A stretch of 64,000 bases of DNA from an uncultured Clostridia bacterium (GCA_934278925.1 CAKQWJ010000009.1:3125-67124), one strand, 5' to 3'; shown: positions 1 through 7,879, numbered from the stretch's first letter. Notes: generated by a model not told the origin, from the letters alone. Made by a program: numbers and translations.

Positions 1-267
1 AAATTGTTATCAACCCAGAATGCTGTAGGACAGACTGAACGGATTATGGCTGCTATTCGAAGCTTGGATACCATGCCAAAAAGAAATCGCCTTTATGAGG
101 AAGAACCATGGCACAGCAGAGGACTTCGATTTTTCCCGGTCGATAATTATCTGGTGTTTTATAAGGTAGATGAAGAAACTGAAATGGTATATGTAGTGCG
201 AATTATGTATAGTGGACGTGATATTCATAAACTGTTACGGCAAACAGAAGACGTTTCGGGAACTTAA
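1..267 (+). CDS. RelE/ParE-type toxin, 5' end outside window
   Basis: The reading frame is open from the first base, so the start lies upstream of the window; about 88 residues are visible. The C-terminal part has the pattern of RelE/ParE-family toxins: a strand with RGLRFFPVDNYLVFY, then VVRIMYSGRDI near the end, which corresponds to the last beta strands of the fold. Members of the family are mRNA interferases or gyrase poisons paired with a small antitoxin normally encoded just upstream; that partner would be outside the window. Family membership is fairly secure, but the exact target is not readable. Confidence 0.75.
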   Translation, partial: KLLSTQNAVGQTERIMAAIRSLDTMPKRNRLYEEEPWHSRGLRFFPVDNYLVFYKVDEETEMVYVVRIMYSGRDIHKLLRQTEDVSGT

Positions 268-311
268 AAGTGAAGGCCCTTTTACCGAGAGGCGTTGATA
301 TACTACGACTA

Positions 312-340
312 TTGACATGCAACATGCAATTAGCTAATAT
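312..340 (+). promoter_or_regulatory. promoter for the small secreted protein gene
   Basis: TTGACA (312-317) is followed after 17 bp by TAATAT (335-340), 42 bp before the ATG at 382. It is the only good match between the toxin stop and the next gene. Confidence 0.5.
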
Positions 341-381
341 AATTGAGACTAGCGTTGATGAAGAACAATTAGGGTGGGAAC

Positions 382-756
382 ATGAACAAAAAGTGGCTTT
401 TAGTAATCCTGTTGATTGCATCGGTATCGTTTAATTTTGTTTTGTTAACGCTGCCGGAATCCCCGAAGGATACGCCGGTTGGTACGTATCAGGCAGTTGT
501 GGATGACGTTGATGTTATCATAGTTATTGAAAGCGATGGTAATTATTGCATCTATAAACCGAACGATTCGGTTATACAGAAAGGCAAGTATACCGAAAAA
601 GAAAACGTGTTGACGTTGGATGGTAATGCCAAAGACATAATGTACCATTCCGATGAGGATATCATTTATAACCTCGAGAAGAAGTCCCTGGCGGTATTTA
701 AGCGCGAAAGCAAAATGCCGACATACGTAGGACTGGATGATTCCGAGCTGGAGTAA
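382..756 (+). CDS. small secreted or membrane-anchored hypothetical protein
   Basis: This 124-residue protein has one N-terminal hydrophobic segment (residues about 5-24) after MNKK, which fits a signal peptide or anchor; no lipobox cysteine is present. The rest is polar and beta-rich, with a GTYQ...DGNYCIY...KGKYT pattern like small lipocalin-like or lipoprotein-type domains of clostridia, but no family is recognised. AGGGTGGG precedes the ATG. The gene stands alone between its own promoter and a strong terminator. Function unknown. Confidence 0.6.
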   Translation: MNKKWLLVILLIASVSFNFVLLTLPESPKDTPVGTYQAVVDDVDVIIVIESDGNYCIYKPNDSVIQKGKYTEKENVLTLDGNAKDIMYHSDEDIIYNLEKKSLAVFKRESKMPTYVGLDDSELE

Positions 757-796
757 ATGAGCGAGTCTATGAAATAGGTTCGCAGCACAGACAGAC

Positions 797-849
797 AAGC
801 AGACCCGTGATTTCGAAGTTCGAAGTCGTGGGTCTGCTTTTGCTTTTTT
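797..849 (+). terminator. intrinsic terminator
   Basis: The arms AAGCAGACCC (797-806) and GGGTCTGCTT (830-839) enclose a second inner stem (TTTCGAA/TTCGAAG region), followed by a T-rich run to 849. It ends the gene at 382-756. Confidence 0.85.
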
Positions 850-963
850 CTGTGGTACAATATACGTATTGCAAAAGAAATTCATAGCGGCGAGAATTAT
901 ATTACCGTTTTTTCGCTGGCGAAGAATACGGATATCAGCGCCGAGATTTACCCCTATTACAAA

Positions 964-1455
964 ATGATCGTTGTCGCAGCCGGAAGCCTGGAGGTGTATG
1001 GAAATGATGGTTTTACCCGAAAACTGGAAACCGGGGACAGCATCGTGACGTTGACGGACACGCCGATGGGCATGCGAACGTCAGAAGGAACCGTTTATAC
1101 CGAAGTATCAGTAAGAAAGGATGACACTATGAACGAATTAATTAAAGCCGGAGAGGTTTTTCGATTGGCAGAGCTTGTGCCGTATGCGGATGGCAAAATT
1201 GTAAATATGGATGTGGTGCACAACGATAAAATGAAGTTCGTTGTCATGGCGTTTGACGAGGGAACCGGGCTGTCGGAACATGCCGCTCCCGGGGAGGCAA
1301 TCATATTCGCGCTGGATGGCGAGGGGGTCATCGGCTACGAGGGCGAGGAACATCCGATTCAAGCCGGTGAGAACTTCCGCTTTGCGAAAGGCGGGCTGCA
1401 TTCGGTAAAAGCAACGAAGAAATTTAAGATGGCACTTCTTCTTACGTTGGAATAA
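964..1455 (+). CDS. cupin-domain protein with eroded or non-standard 5' end
   Basis: From the first ATG this encodes 163 residues with two cupin-like halves; the second (about residues 60-163) has the EHAAPGEAI...GEGVIGYEGEE...HSVKA pattern of a small-molecule-binding cupin barrel. The same frame stays open and protein-like upstream (HSGENYITVFSLAKNTD, from about 862), matching the usual N-terminus of such proteins, yet no ATG, GTG or TTG precedes it before the upstream terminator T-run. Either translation starts at 964 and the first barrel is truncated, or the original start was lost. Metal ligands are incomplete, so an enzymatic role is uncertain. Confidence 0.6.
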   Translation: MIVVAAGSLEVYGNDGFTRKLETGDSIVTLTDTPMGMRTSEGTVYTEVSVRKDDTMNELIKAGEVFRLAELVPYADGKIVNMDVVHNDKMKFVVMAFDEGTGLSEHAAPGEAIIFALDGEGVIGYEGEEHPIQAGENFRFAKGGLHSVKATKKFKMALLLTLE

Positions 1456-1476
1456 GAACTTCCGAGGAGCGATGGT

Positions 1477-1959
1477 ATGGACAACAAGACGGAGAAAATC
1501 AATCAGAATAATATTGTGGATAGTTTTGTTAAAACTGATGACATCTTAAAAGATATGTGTGGGATTATCGAGTCCTCACAAAAAGCAGCGTACCGGGCGG
1601 TCAACACAACGCTGATACAGAGAAACTGGCTTCTTGGTTATAGAATTGCAAGTGAAGAATTGCAGGGCGAGGATAGAGCGAAATATGGAGCTGAAATTAT
1701 AAAAAAGTTGGCAAAAGAACTATCGGCTGAATATGGAAAAGGTTATACAAAGTCAAACTTATATAGTTTCTATTCTTTTTACAAGACCTATCCTGAGATT
1801 TTCCAGACACCGTCTGGAAAATCTGTTGGACTGTTGTCTTGGTCACACTATGCAGCATTATTACAAGTTAAAGACAAAGCTGCTCGTGATTGGTATGAGA
1901 AGGAAGCCGCAGAGCAGACTTGGAGTGTCCGCACTCTGCAACGAAACATTTCTTCCTAG
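1477..1959 (+). pseudogene. DUF1016 (YhcG-type) nuclease, N-terminal half
   Basis: The 160 codons match the DUF1016 N-terminal domain: AAYRAVNTTLIQRNWLLGYR, then GKGYTKSNLYSFYSFY and a C-terminal SVRTLQRNISS. At 1957-1959 an in-frame TAG interrupts the gene, and the next codons (NTDFTES) belong to the family's C-terminal part; the 45-50 residues normally between are missing. The reading frame is therefore broken by an internal deletion that left a stop. The start at 1477 follows CGAGGAGCG. YhcG-type proteins are PDDEXK nucleases linked to restriction and defence loci. This copy should be non-functional. Confidence 0.8.
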
Positions 1960-2330
1960 AATACAGATTTTACCGAGAGTGACCTGGAGAAAAGCATTCT
2001 CTCCAATCTGCAGAATTTCTTGATGGAACTGGGAAAGGGATATGCTTTTGTGGCAAGGCAACAGCATATCCATACGGAGAAGCAGGACTATTACATCGAC
2101 CTCGTGTTTTACAATTACATACTGAAATGCTTTGTCCTCATCGACCTGAAGACAGAGAAGATTACGCATCAAGATGTGGGACAGATGGACATGTATATTC
2201 GCATGTACGATGAACTGAAGCGCAGCGAAGGAGATAACCCAACAATCGGTATTGTACTTTGCTCCGATAACGATGACGATATCGCCCGCTATTCTGTTAT
2301 GCACGGTAATGAACAGTTATTTGCTTCCAA
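1960..2330 (+). pseudogene. DUF1016 nuclease, C-terminal PDDEXK domain fragment
   Basis: In the same frame as 1477-1959, beyond the TAG, the sequence continues NTDFTESDLEKSILSNL and KGYAFVARQQHI, then YYIDLVFYNY and VLIDLKTEKI, the PDDEXK core of DUF1016. A restart at ATG 2023 could in principle make a separate fragment. The gene is cut at 2330, after the codons for QLFAS, by the left end of an insertion sequence; its last 36 codons lie at 4165-4273. Confidence 0.8.
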
Positions 2331-2356
2331 CCTGGATTCCCGCGAATCCACACTAG
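2331..2356 (+). repeat. left terminal inverted repeat of the IS
   Basis: CCTGGATTCCCGCGAATCCA followed by CACTAG. It matches the reverse complement of the right end with few differences. Confidence 0.85.
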
Positions 2357-2416
2357 TTTACCGCTAACTATACAGCCTGAAACCCTTGAAAATATTGAAT
2401 TTAACCGCATTTTAAC

Positions 2417-2458
2417 TTGTCACCCCGTTCATAGTGTGGTATAATATAACCACACTAT
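2417..2458 (+). promoter_or_regulatory. transposase promoter inside a perfect palindrome
   Basis: TTGTCA (2417-2422), a 17-bp spacer and TATAAT (2440-2445) with an extended TG form a near-consensus promoter. The -10 box is flanked by the 10-bp perfect inverted repeat ATAGTGTGGT (2431-2440) and ACCACACTAT (2449-2458), placed like an operator. AGGAGG-like bases then precede the ATG at 2471. Confidence 0.75.
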
Positions 2459-2470
2459 GGAGGAAGCAAA

Positions 2471-4105
2471 ATGTCCAGTATCATCAAAAGATTAGACAAT
2501 CGAACCGGCATCACATATGTTTACGAATCAACTTCGTATTGGGACAAGGAAAAGAAACAACCTCGTTCCAAGCGAGTCCTGATTGGCAAACTTGATCCGG
2601 ATACAGGCAAGGTCGTACCGACCGATGGCCGCGGCAAACGCCGCAAAGAACGGCTGCAGCGGGAATCCGATACAATTCCTGCAAAGCAAGGACCTGTCCC
2701 TGCATTACGAACCGAGAGAGTATTCTATGGAGCGACCTATCTGTTTGATCAGATTGGCGAACTCACAGGTATTCAAGAAGATTTAAAGTCCTGTTTCCCG
2801 GATACATATAAGCAGATACTCTCGATCGCATATTATCTGATCCTTGAAGATGAGAACCCCCTGTACAGGTTCAGCAAGTGGGCCAAGCTCCACCGACATC
2901 CGTACGGCAAAGATATCTCTTCCCAGAGGTCCAGCGAATTATTCCAAAGCATCACCGAGGAACAGAAGATGAAGTTCTTCCGCCTTCAGGGAAAACGTAG
3001 ATCCGAGAAGGAGTACTGGGCATACGACACGACATCGATTTCCAGTTATTCTGAGACTCTTCGTCAGGTCAAGTACGGCAAAAACAAGGACGGAGATCGT
3101 CTGCCTCAAATCAATCTTGCCATACTGTTCGGTGAGGAGTCGAATCTTCCGTTCTACTACAGAAAGCTAGCCGGGAACATCCCGGACATCAAGACCATAA
3201 GAGAACTAGTTCGTGAGTTGGATGTCCTCGGATACAGCAAGACCAAGCTGGTCATGGATCGTGGATTCTGCAGTACCGACAATATTAATGCGCTGTACAA
3301 GAATCACTACAAGTTCCTGCTCGGAGCATCGACAACACTTAAGTATGCCAAAGACTTTATCCGTGAGGTCGGCGATACCAAAGACCACTTCGAGTTCTAT
3401 GACAACGACTTCGATTTGTACGTCTTCAGCAAAACCATTGCCTGGGATTATGAGCAGCAAAGACCGTACAAAGGTGATATCATCCGTGAAGATCGCCGCA
3501 TGTACCTGCATCTCTATTACAATCCCGAGAAACAGGTCGATGATGCGAAGAACTTCAACCGCAGAATGCTGCAGTACCGTGAAGAGATACTGTCTGGACA
3601 TCGCGTGCCGGAGCATGAAAAGGAATACCGGAAGTACTTTGAGATTAAGGAAACTCCTAAGCGCGGTATCTCAGTTACATACCGTCAGGACAAGATAGAT
3701 CAAGCTCATGAACGATACGGATTCTTCGTGCTTCTCAGCAATGAGGTCAAGGATCCGATTACAGCGTTGAAGCTATACCGGATGCGCGACATAGCTGAGA
3801 AGGCATTCTGGAACTATAAAGACCGCTTGAACCTTCGCAGAACACTGACTTCTTCGGAAAGTTCACTTGAAGGGAAGCTGTTTGTCGAATTTGTTGCTTT
3901 AATCTATTTGTCATACATTAACAAGAAGATGATAGACGGTCATTTATATTCAAAGTACACGATGCACGAGTTGCTTGATGAACTCGACGTCATAGAATGT
4001 TATCTGGAGCCCGGAAAAGCCCCGGCGCAAGGCGAAGTCCTGATAAAACAGGAACAGCTGTATCGTGATCTTGGTGTTAAGCCATTGCTTGCTCGCCACA
4101 AGTAG
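2471..4105 (+). CDS. IS1634-family DDE transposase
   Basis: The protein is 544 residues, full length for IS1634-type (IS4 superfamily) transposases. The catalytic acidic residues sit in expected contexts: first Asp in YDTTSISSYS (about residue 182), second Asp in KLVMDRGFCS (about 261), and Glu in the YRMRDIAEKAFWNYKDRLN block (about 445). The N-terminal part is the basic DNA-binding region with YVYESTSYWDKEKKQPRSKR. It lies within well-defined IS ends, has its own promoter and no frameshift, so cut-and-paste mobility is plausible. Confidence 0.92.
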   Translation: MSSIIKRLDNRTGITYVYESTSYWDKEKKQPRSKRVLIGKLDPDTGKVVPTDGRGKRRKERLQRESDTIPAKQGPVPALRTERVFYGATYLFDQIGELTGIQEDLKSCFPDTYKQILSIAYYLILEDENPLYRFSKWAKLHRHPYGKDISSQRSSELFQSITEEQKMKFFRLQGKRRSEKEYWAYDTTSISSYSETLRQVKYGKNKDGDRLPQINLAILFGEESNLPFYYRKLAGNIPDIKTIRELVRELDVLGYSKTKLVMDRGFCSTDNINALYKNHYKFLLGASTTLKYAKDFIREVGDTKDHFEFYDNDFDLYVFSKTIAWDYEQQRPYKGDIIREDRRMYLHLYYNPEKQVDDAKNFNRRMLQYREEILSGHRVPEHEKEYRKYFEIKETPKRGISVTYRQDKIDQAHERYGFFVLLSNEVKDPITALKLYRMRDIAEKAFWNYKDRLNLRRTLTSSESSLEGKLFVEFVALIYLSYINKKMIDGHLYSKYTMHELLDELDVIECYLEPGKAPAQGEVLIKQEQLYRDLGVKPLLARHK

Positions 4106-4132
4106 CAATAGTTATTGCTGGATTCCTGAATG

Positions 4133-4158
4133 CTAGTGTGGTTATTCGGGAATCCAGG
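4133..4158 (-). repeat. right terminal inverted repeat of the IS
   Basis: Read on the minus strand it starts CCTGGATTCCCGAATAACCA and ends CACTAG, mirroring the left end. Confidence 0.85.
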
Positions 4159-4273
4159 TTCCAAGTACAAATTATACCTGCCGACGGAAGAAGAATTGAA
4201 AGCAGAGATTGAAACTCAAAAGGCGATGTTTTATCTTCAGCAGCAGGAGCGTGAAGAAGCGGAAATGAAATAA
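4159..4273 (+). pseudogene. 3' tail of the IS-split DUF1016 gene
   Basis: After the right target duplication the DUF1016 frame resumes as SKYKLYLPTEEELKAEIETQ and ends with EREEAEMK and TAA at 4271-4273. This is the usual C-terminus of the family and proves that the nuclease gene was a single unit before the IS entered. Confidence 0.85.
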
Positions 4274-4305
4274 TTAATTTCCTATTGGATAGGGAGGTGG
4301 CGAAT

Positions 4306-5421
4306 ATGGGGATAGACCCGTTTAAGGAATATTTGAGAGACTCTGAACCGGATAAGGCGTACAAGGGTTATGCTTGGAGTACAGCAATCGGACTTCAGGC
4401 GGTGGATGGACTCAAGCCATCTAAGTACTTGATTGAAACTGCCATTCAAAATATCGAAGGCAAGATTACAATGAAAGAAGCGCAGGAACTTATCGACAGC
4501 TACTATGAAGAACGTCCGATGCATTTGATGGATGAGGAACGTACGGAAGAAGCGGATAAGGTTTCTTCTCGTATTGCGGAAATTCTTTCTGAAACAGCGT
4601 TCTCGTTTTCGCCCAATGAGTATATTTCTATCCACCGCAAACTATTTCAGGGAATTTACGAACCCGCCGGAAAGATTAGAGATTACAATATTACAAAGAA
4701 AGAGTGGATTCTTGATGGAGAAACTGTTATGTACGGCAGTGCTTCCGAACTGATGGCAACCCTGGAATATGATTTTTCACAGGAGAGGAATTATAGCTAT
4801 AGAGGGCTGTCGATAGATGAAATCATTCATCATCTGGCGGTTTTTATCTCGAGGTTATGGCAAATCCATATTTTCGGCGAAGGAAATACGAGAACAACGG
4901 CCGTGTTCTTCATCAAATATTTGAGAACACTGGGTTTTCCTGCAACCAACGATATTTTTGCGGAAAATGCATGGTATTTCCGAAATTCACTTGTTCGCGC
5001 AAACTATACGAATCTGCAAAAAGGCATTCATGAAACAACAGAGTATCTGGAAGCGTTTCTCAGAAATCTGCTTTTGAACGAGAAAAATGAACTTCATAAT
5101 CGAGATCTTCATATAAGTGAAACTTTGAATAAAGAAAAAGTGGACATTCGAGCCGATAAAGTGGACATTCAAGGTGAAAAAGTGGACATTGAAAGCGTAC
5201 TTGCCGAGAAGGGAGGGAGCTTTTCGATAAAAACGACGGTTCATATCCATAGGCTTTTCGACAAATATGGTTTTGATGGAGTATTCGGAAGAGGTGTAGT
5301 CATGGAACTACTTGACTTGAAAGGTTCAGGTGCATCAAAACTTCTTTCCAATCTGATGCAGGCAGATATTATCGAGCCGGTATCCGGTCATGGAAAAGGA
5401 AAGTATAAATTCAAGAAGTAA
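4306..5421 (+). CDS. Fic-domain AMP-transferase with VbhA-like N-terminus and wHTH tail
   Basis: 371 residues from ATG 4306, preceded by GGGAGG at the right distance; a TTG at 4285 lies upstream of that site and is less likely. Residues about 20-65 (AIGLQAVDGLKPS...EGKITMKEAQELIDSYY) resemble the VbhA-type antitoxin helix that blocks Fic proteins. The Fic core carries HIFGEGNTRT near residue 195, the HxFxxGNxR catalytic motif with His for AMP transfer. A 21-bp, three-copy KVDI repeat follows, then a winged-helix-like C-terminus. Such proteins usually self-regulate by adenylylation. It sits just after the broken DUF1016 gene, a common pairing in accessory regions. Confidence 0.85.
   Translation: MGIDPFKEYLRDSEPDKAYKGYAWSTAIGLQAVDGLKPSKYLIETAIQNIEGKITMKEAQELIDSYYEERPMHLMDEERTEEADKVSSRIAEILSETAFSFSPNEYISIHRKLFQGIYEPAGKIRDYNITKKEWILDGETVMYGSASELMATLEYDFSQERNYSYRGLSIDEIIHHLAVFISRLWQIHIFGEGNTRTTAVFFIKYLRTLGFPATNDIFAENAWYFRNSLVRANYTNLQKGIHETTEYLEAFLRNLLLNEKNELHNRDLHISETLNKEKVDIRADKVDIQGEKVDIESVLAEKGGSFSIKTTVHIHRLFDKYGFDGVFGRGVVMELLDLKGSGASKLLSNLMQADIIEPVSGHGKGKYKFKK
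5137..5190 (+). repeat. three 21-bp tandem repeats inside the Fic gene
   Basis: The core AAAGTGGACATT starts at 5137, 5158 and 5179, giving KVDI every seven residues (about residues 278-295) in the linker between the Fic core and the winged helix. Confidence 0.85.
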
Positions 5422-5445
5422 TTAGAAATTCCAAGGAGGCTCACG

Positions 5446-5928
5446 ATGAACAAGCAAGAAACCTATCAGTATCTGAAAGATCACAACATCCCGTTTGAAA
5501 TCACGGAGCACCCGGCGGTGTACAACATGGGGGAGCTGGACTCCCTGGATCTGCCCTATCCGGAAGGCGATGCCAAAAACCTCTTCGTCCGGGACGACAA
5601 GAAAAAGAATTACTATCTAATCACGGTAAAAGGAGACAAGCGCGTCAACCTCAAGGATTTCCGGAAAGCCCACGGGCTGCGGCCGCTTTCTTTTGCCTCG
5701 CCGGAAGATTTGAAAAAATACATGGACCTGACGCCGGGCGCCGTAACGCCTTTGGGGCTGTTGAACGTGGAAGGGGCGCCGATTACCATGTACCTGGACG
5801 CGGAATTCAAAGACAGCATCATCGGCATTCACCCGAATGAGAACACCGCAACAGTGTGGCTGCAGGGAGACGATTTGGTGATGCTCCTTCGCGAAAACGG
5901 ATGCGAAGTGAAAATTGTGGAAATATAG
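5446..5928 (+). CDS. YbaK/ProX-type aminoacyl-tRNA deacylase
   Basis: 160 residues, the normal size for prolyl-tRNA synthetase-associated (ProX/YbaK) proteins that clear mischarged Ala-tRNA(Pro). Family features are TEHPAVYNMGEL near the N-terminus, the DAKNLFVRDDKKKNYYLITV block with the conserved Lys, and the TPGAVTPLGLLN loop near residue 100. CCAAGGAGGC lies upstream of the ATG. The next gene, a peptide deformylase, starts 8 bases after its stop, so the two are probably cotranscribed. Confidence 0.9.
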   Translation: MNKQETYQYLKDHNIPFEITEHPAVYNMGELDSLDLPYPEGDAKNLFVRDDKKKNYYLITVKGDKRVNLKDFRKAHGLRPLSFASPEDLKKYMDLTPGAVTPLGLLNVEGAPITMYLDAEFKDSIIGIHPNENTATVWLQGDDLVMLLRENGCEVKIVEI

Positions 5929-5936
5929 GAGGACAG

Positions 5937-6347
5937 ATGGTACGAGAAATTATGAAAGATCCCTTTTTCCTGGGACAGAAGTCGGAACCGGCAACGAAAG
6001 AAGATGTGGCAATCGGCCGGGATTTGATGGACACCCTGCGGGCCCACCGGGATGGGTGCGTGGGCATGGCGGCCAACATGATCGGCATCCGGAAGAACAT
6101 CATTATCGTGAACATGGGCATCCTCGATATGGTTATGTTCAATCCGAGAATCCTCTCGGCAAAGAAACCCTTCGAGACGGAAGAGGGATGCCTCTCCCTC
6201 ACCGGCGTCCGCAAAACCACCCGGTACGAGGAAATCGAAGTGGAATTTCGGGACATGGATTGGAAGCTGCAGCGGAGAGCCTTCACCGGCTGGACCGCAC
6301 AGATCATCCAGCACGAAGTGGACCACTGCAACGGCATTGTAATCTAG
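5937..6347 (+). CDS. def: peptide deformylase-like protein
   Basis: About 136 residues with the three deformylase motifs: GMAANMIG (motif 1, Gln of the usual GxGxAAxQ replaced by Met), EEGCLS (motif 2, Cys metal ligand) and QHEVDHCNG (motif 3, HExxH with Glu). It is short compared with typical PDF and belongs to the small clostridial type. AGGAGGA ends four bases before ATG 5937; a second ATG at 5952 is also possible. The enzyme removes N-formyl groups from nascent proteins. The altered motif 1 means activity should not be assumed equal to the housekeeping enzyme. Confidence 0.82.
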   Translation: MVREIMKDPFFLGQKSEPATKEDVAIGRDLMDTLRAHRDGCVGMAANMIGIRKNIIIVNMGILDMVMFNPRILSAKKPFETEEGCLSLTGVRKTTRYEEIEVEFRDMDWKLQRRAFTGWTAQIIQHEVDHCNGIVI

Positions 6348-6787
6348 CTTTCCGCGGGGATTATAATCGTATCTCCCACAAGCGCCTGCTTGACAATTGG
6401 AGTTTATCGAATGGATGCAATGAAATACGCCTAGAATTTCAGAGCGACTTCACGCTACTTTTCCCAATTGAGCTAATTAGCGTGAACATTATTTTTGTGA
6501 TACACGATTTCGCCATGGAATTTGCTATGTGCAAGTCACCCGGTTGAGAGCAGTTCACGCTTTTTGGAGGAAATCAGCGTTCTGGCGTGAATCGTCAATG
6601 GGAATTCGACACTCCAAAATTAGAATTTTGCAAAAGCAGCGAATTGCGTTCACGCTGAATTCACATTTTCATTCAAAAAGCGTGAACTGTCTTTAAAATT
6701 CTAGACATATGGGGTTGTGCGAGCAAGTAATAGATAATATAATTAGAACAACGCTTTTGACCTTGACTTATATCAAAACGAAAACCG
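6348..6787. repeat. gene-free stretch with TTCACGC/GCGTGAA repeats
   Basis: No convincing gene is present in these 440 bases. TTCACGC or its complement occurs at about 6449, 6480, 6553, 6585 (shortened), 6650 and 6680. A perfect 16-bp inverted repeat, CAGTTCACGCTTTTTG (6551-6566) and its complement (6674-6689), encloses 107 bases. The block at 6424-6457 recurs at 63878-63911 with three mismatches in 34. It could be a non-autonomous element or a structured RNA; no transposase is attached. Confidence 0.6.
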
Positions 6788-6819
6788 AAAGGACTTCGCA
6801 ACGATCTGCGAAGTCCTTT
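6788..6819. terminator. bidirectional terminator
   Basis: AAAGGACTTCGCA (6788-6800) pairs perfectly with TGCGAAGTCCTTT (6807-6819). Ts follow on the right, and on the minus strand TTTCGGTTTTCG follows. It lies 10 bases beyond the LysR stop. Confidence 0.8.
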
Positions 6820-6828
6820 TCATCTACC

Positions 6829-7779
6829 TTATTCTACCTCTTCCGAATCTGAAACTTCCGACGCTTCCGACTCAATCGGCGCAATCGGATATTCCTGAAT
6901 CACCTGCCTTAGGCAGCGAATAAAATCATCCACCAGCGGGCTCCGGCCCGCATTTTTCTTTCTCGAAAGTCCGATTTCCCGGTAGGTCTCCGGCTCAACC
7001 GGCAGAATCTTCGGCTGCAGCTCCGGGATTTCCGCCACCACCCGGTTGGAGTCAATCATCAGACCGGTGGAAATCGAATACCCTCTTCCCACCGCCACGT
7101 TGGTATTCACCGACATCATGCTGATGGTGTTGTCGTTCGGCACCTGGTAGGAGATATCGTACTTATCCAGCAGGTTGGTGATATCCCGGTTTCCGTATGG
7201 GTTCGGGATGAAAATATATTTGTCCTCAAAATCCTGCACCGAAATGGAGTGCCGGTGCGGGTCGTTTTTCGGAAGCAGTCCGTAGAAGCGATCTTGAATC
7301 AGCGGCGTCCAGCTGTAATCCGGATCGGTCCAGGAGTGAACCGTCAGGCCCACGTCCGCATCGTCGTCCCGAAGCCAGCCGTTAATCTGGAACGGGTCTC
7401 CGGTAAAAACATTCACCGGGACGTCCGGGTGTTCCGCAGAAAAGCGGGAAATGGTCAGCGGAATCCATTTGATAGAAGCCGATTCGATGGCAGCAATGTT
7501 CAGCCCCGCCGCCATGCTGCTGCGCCCCAACGCGATGGAATGCTCCAGCCGTTCCATGGAATCCAAAACATTCAGGATGTCCGGCAGAATTTTTCGGGCG
7601 TTGGCGGTAGGAATCCGACTGGTTCCCTTTTTCTCCAGAAGGGAAAAGCCCACCTCATCTTCCAAGCTTTTGATCATGTAAGAAATTCCGGCGTGGGTAT
7701 AGCCGAATGATTTGGCAACTTTGGTATAACTTCCGGTGTTGCACACGGCCACAAAGGCCTTTAATTTATTAATATCCAT
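6829..7779 (-). CDS. LysR-family transcriptional regulator
   Basis: 316 residues from ATG 7779, with GGAG seven bases upstream; an in-frame TTG at 7785 is less likely. Residues 1-60 form the LysR winged helix-turn-helix (DINKLKAFVAVCNTGSYTKV, then THAGISYMIKSLEDEVGFSLL). The rest is a periplasmic-binding-like effector domain (LTISRFSAEHPDVPVNVF, GLLPKNDP) with an acidic tail. It is transcribed divergently from the 2-hydroxyacyl-CoA dehydratase operon, the usual arrangement of a LysR protein controlling its neighbour; a 2-hydroxy- or 2-oxo-acid is a reasonable guess for the ligand. Confidence 0.9.
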   Translation of the reverse strand: MDINKLKAFVAVCNTGSYTKVAKSFGYTHAGISYMIKSLEDEVGFSLLEKKGTSRIPTANARKILPDILNVLDSMERLEHSIALGRSSMAAGLNIAAIESASIKWIPLTISRFSAEHPDVPVNVFTGDPFQINGWLRDDDADVGLTVHSWTDPDYSWTPLIQDRFYGLLPKNDPHRHSISVQDFEDKYIFIPNPYGNRDITNLLDKYDISYQVPNDNTISMMSVNTNVAVGRGYSISTGLMIDSNRVVAEIPELQPKILPVEPETYREIGLSRKKNAGRSPLVDDFIRCLRQVIQEYPIAPIESEASEVSDSEEVE

Positions 7780-7820
7780 AGGCAAACTCCATCATTCTGA
7801 TGTAAGAACTAATCATTTTC

Positions 7821-7849
7821 ATTATAGAATTCAATGAATATTAATGCAA
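7821..7849 (-). promoter_or_regulatory. promoter of the LysR gene
   Basis: On the minus strand TTGCAT (7849-7844) is followed after 17 bp by a perfect TATAAT (7826-7821), 41 bp before the start codon. Confidence 0.7.
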
Positions 7850-7861
7850 TATATGAAAAAA

Positions 7862-7879
7862 ATTTATCAAGTGATAAAT
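7862..7879. promoter_or_regulatory. candidate LysR operator
   Basis: ATTTATCA-AG-TGATAAAT is a perfect 8-bp dyad in the divergent intergenic region, 12 bp upstream of the regulator's own -35 box. Its size and position suit a LysR-type recognition site; binding is inferred. Confidence 0.45.

Larger units (their letters stand above)
2331..4158 (+). mobile_element. IS1634-like insertion sequence with exact ends
   Basis: Imperfect terminal inverted repeats of about 26 bp begin CCTGGATTCCCG at 2331 and end, inverted, CGGGAATCCAGG at 4158; both continue to a shared CCACACTAG block. The 6-bp direct repeat TTCCAA flanks the element (2325-2330 and 4159-4164). Removing the element plus one TTCCAA restores the host reading frame as F-A-S-K-Y-K-L-Y, which proves the ends. 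Length is 1828 bp with a single intact transposase gene, so the element is probably still active. Confidence 0.92.

Noticed and set aside
2020..2367. Independent 115-residue nuclease gene
   Set aside because: It is the C-terminal part of the interrupted DUF1016 gene, and its last codons are IS sequence.
5915..6547. 210-codon plus-strand open frame over the deformylase
   Set aside because: Out of frame with a clear deformylase gene and without family features.
7249..7710. Plus-strand open frames inside the LysR gene
   Set aside because: Shadows of the minus-strand regulator, whose motifs are clear.
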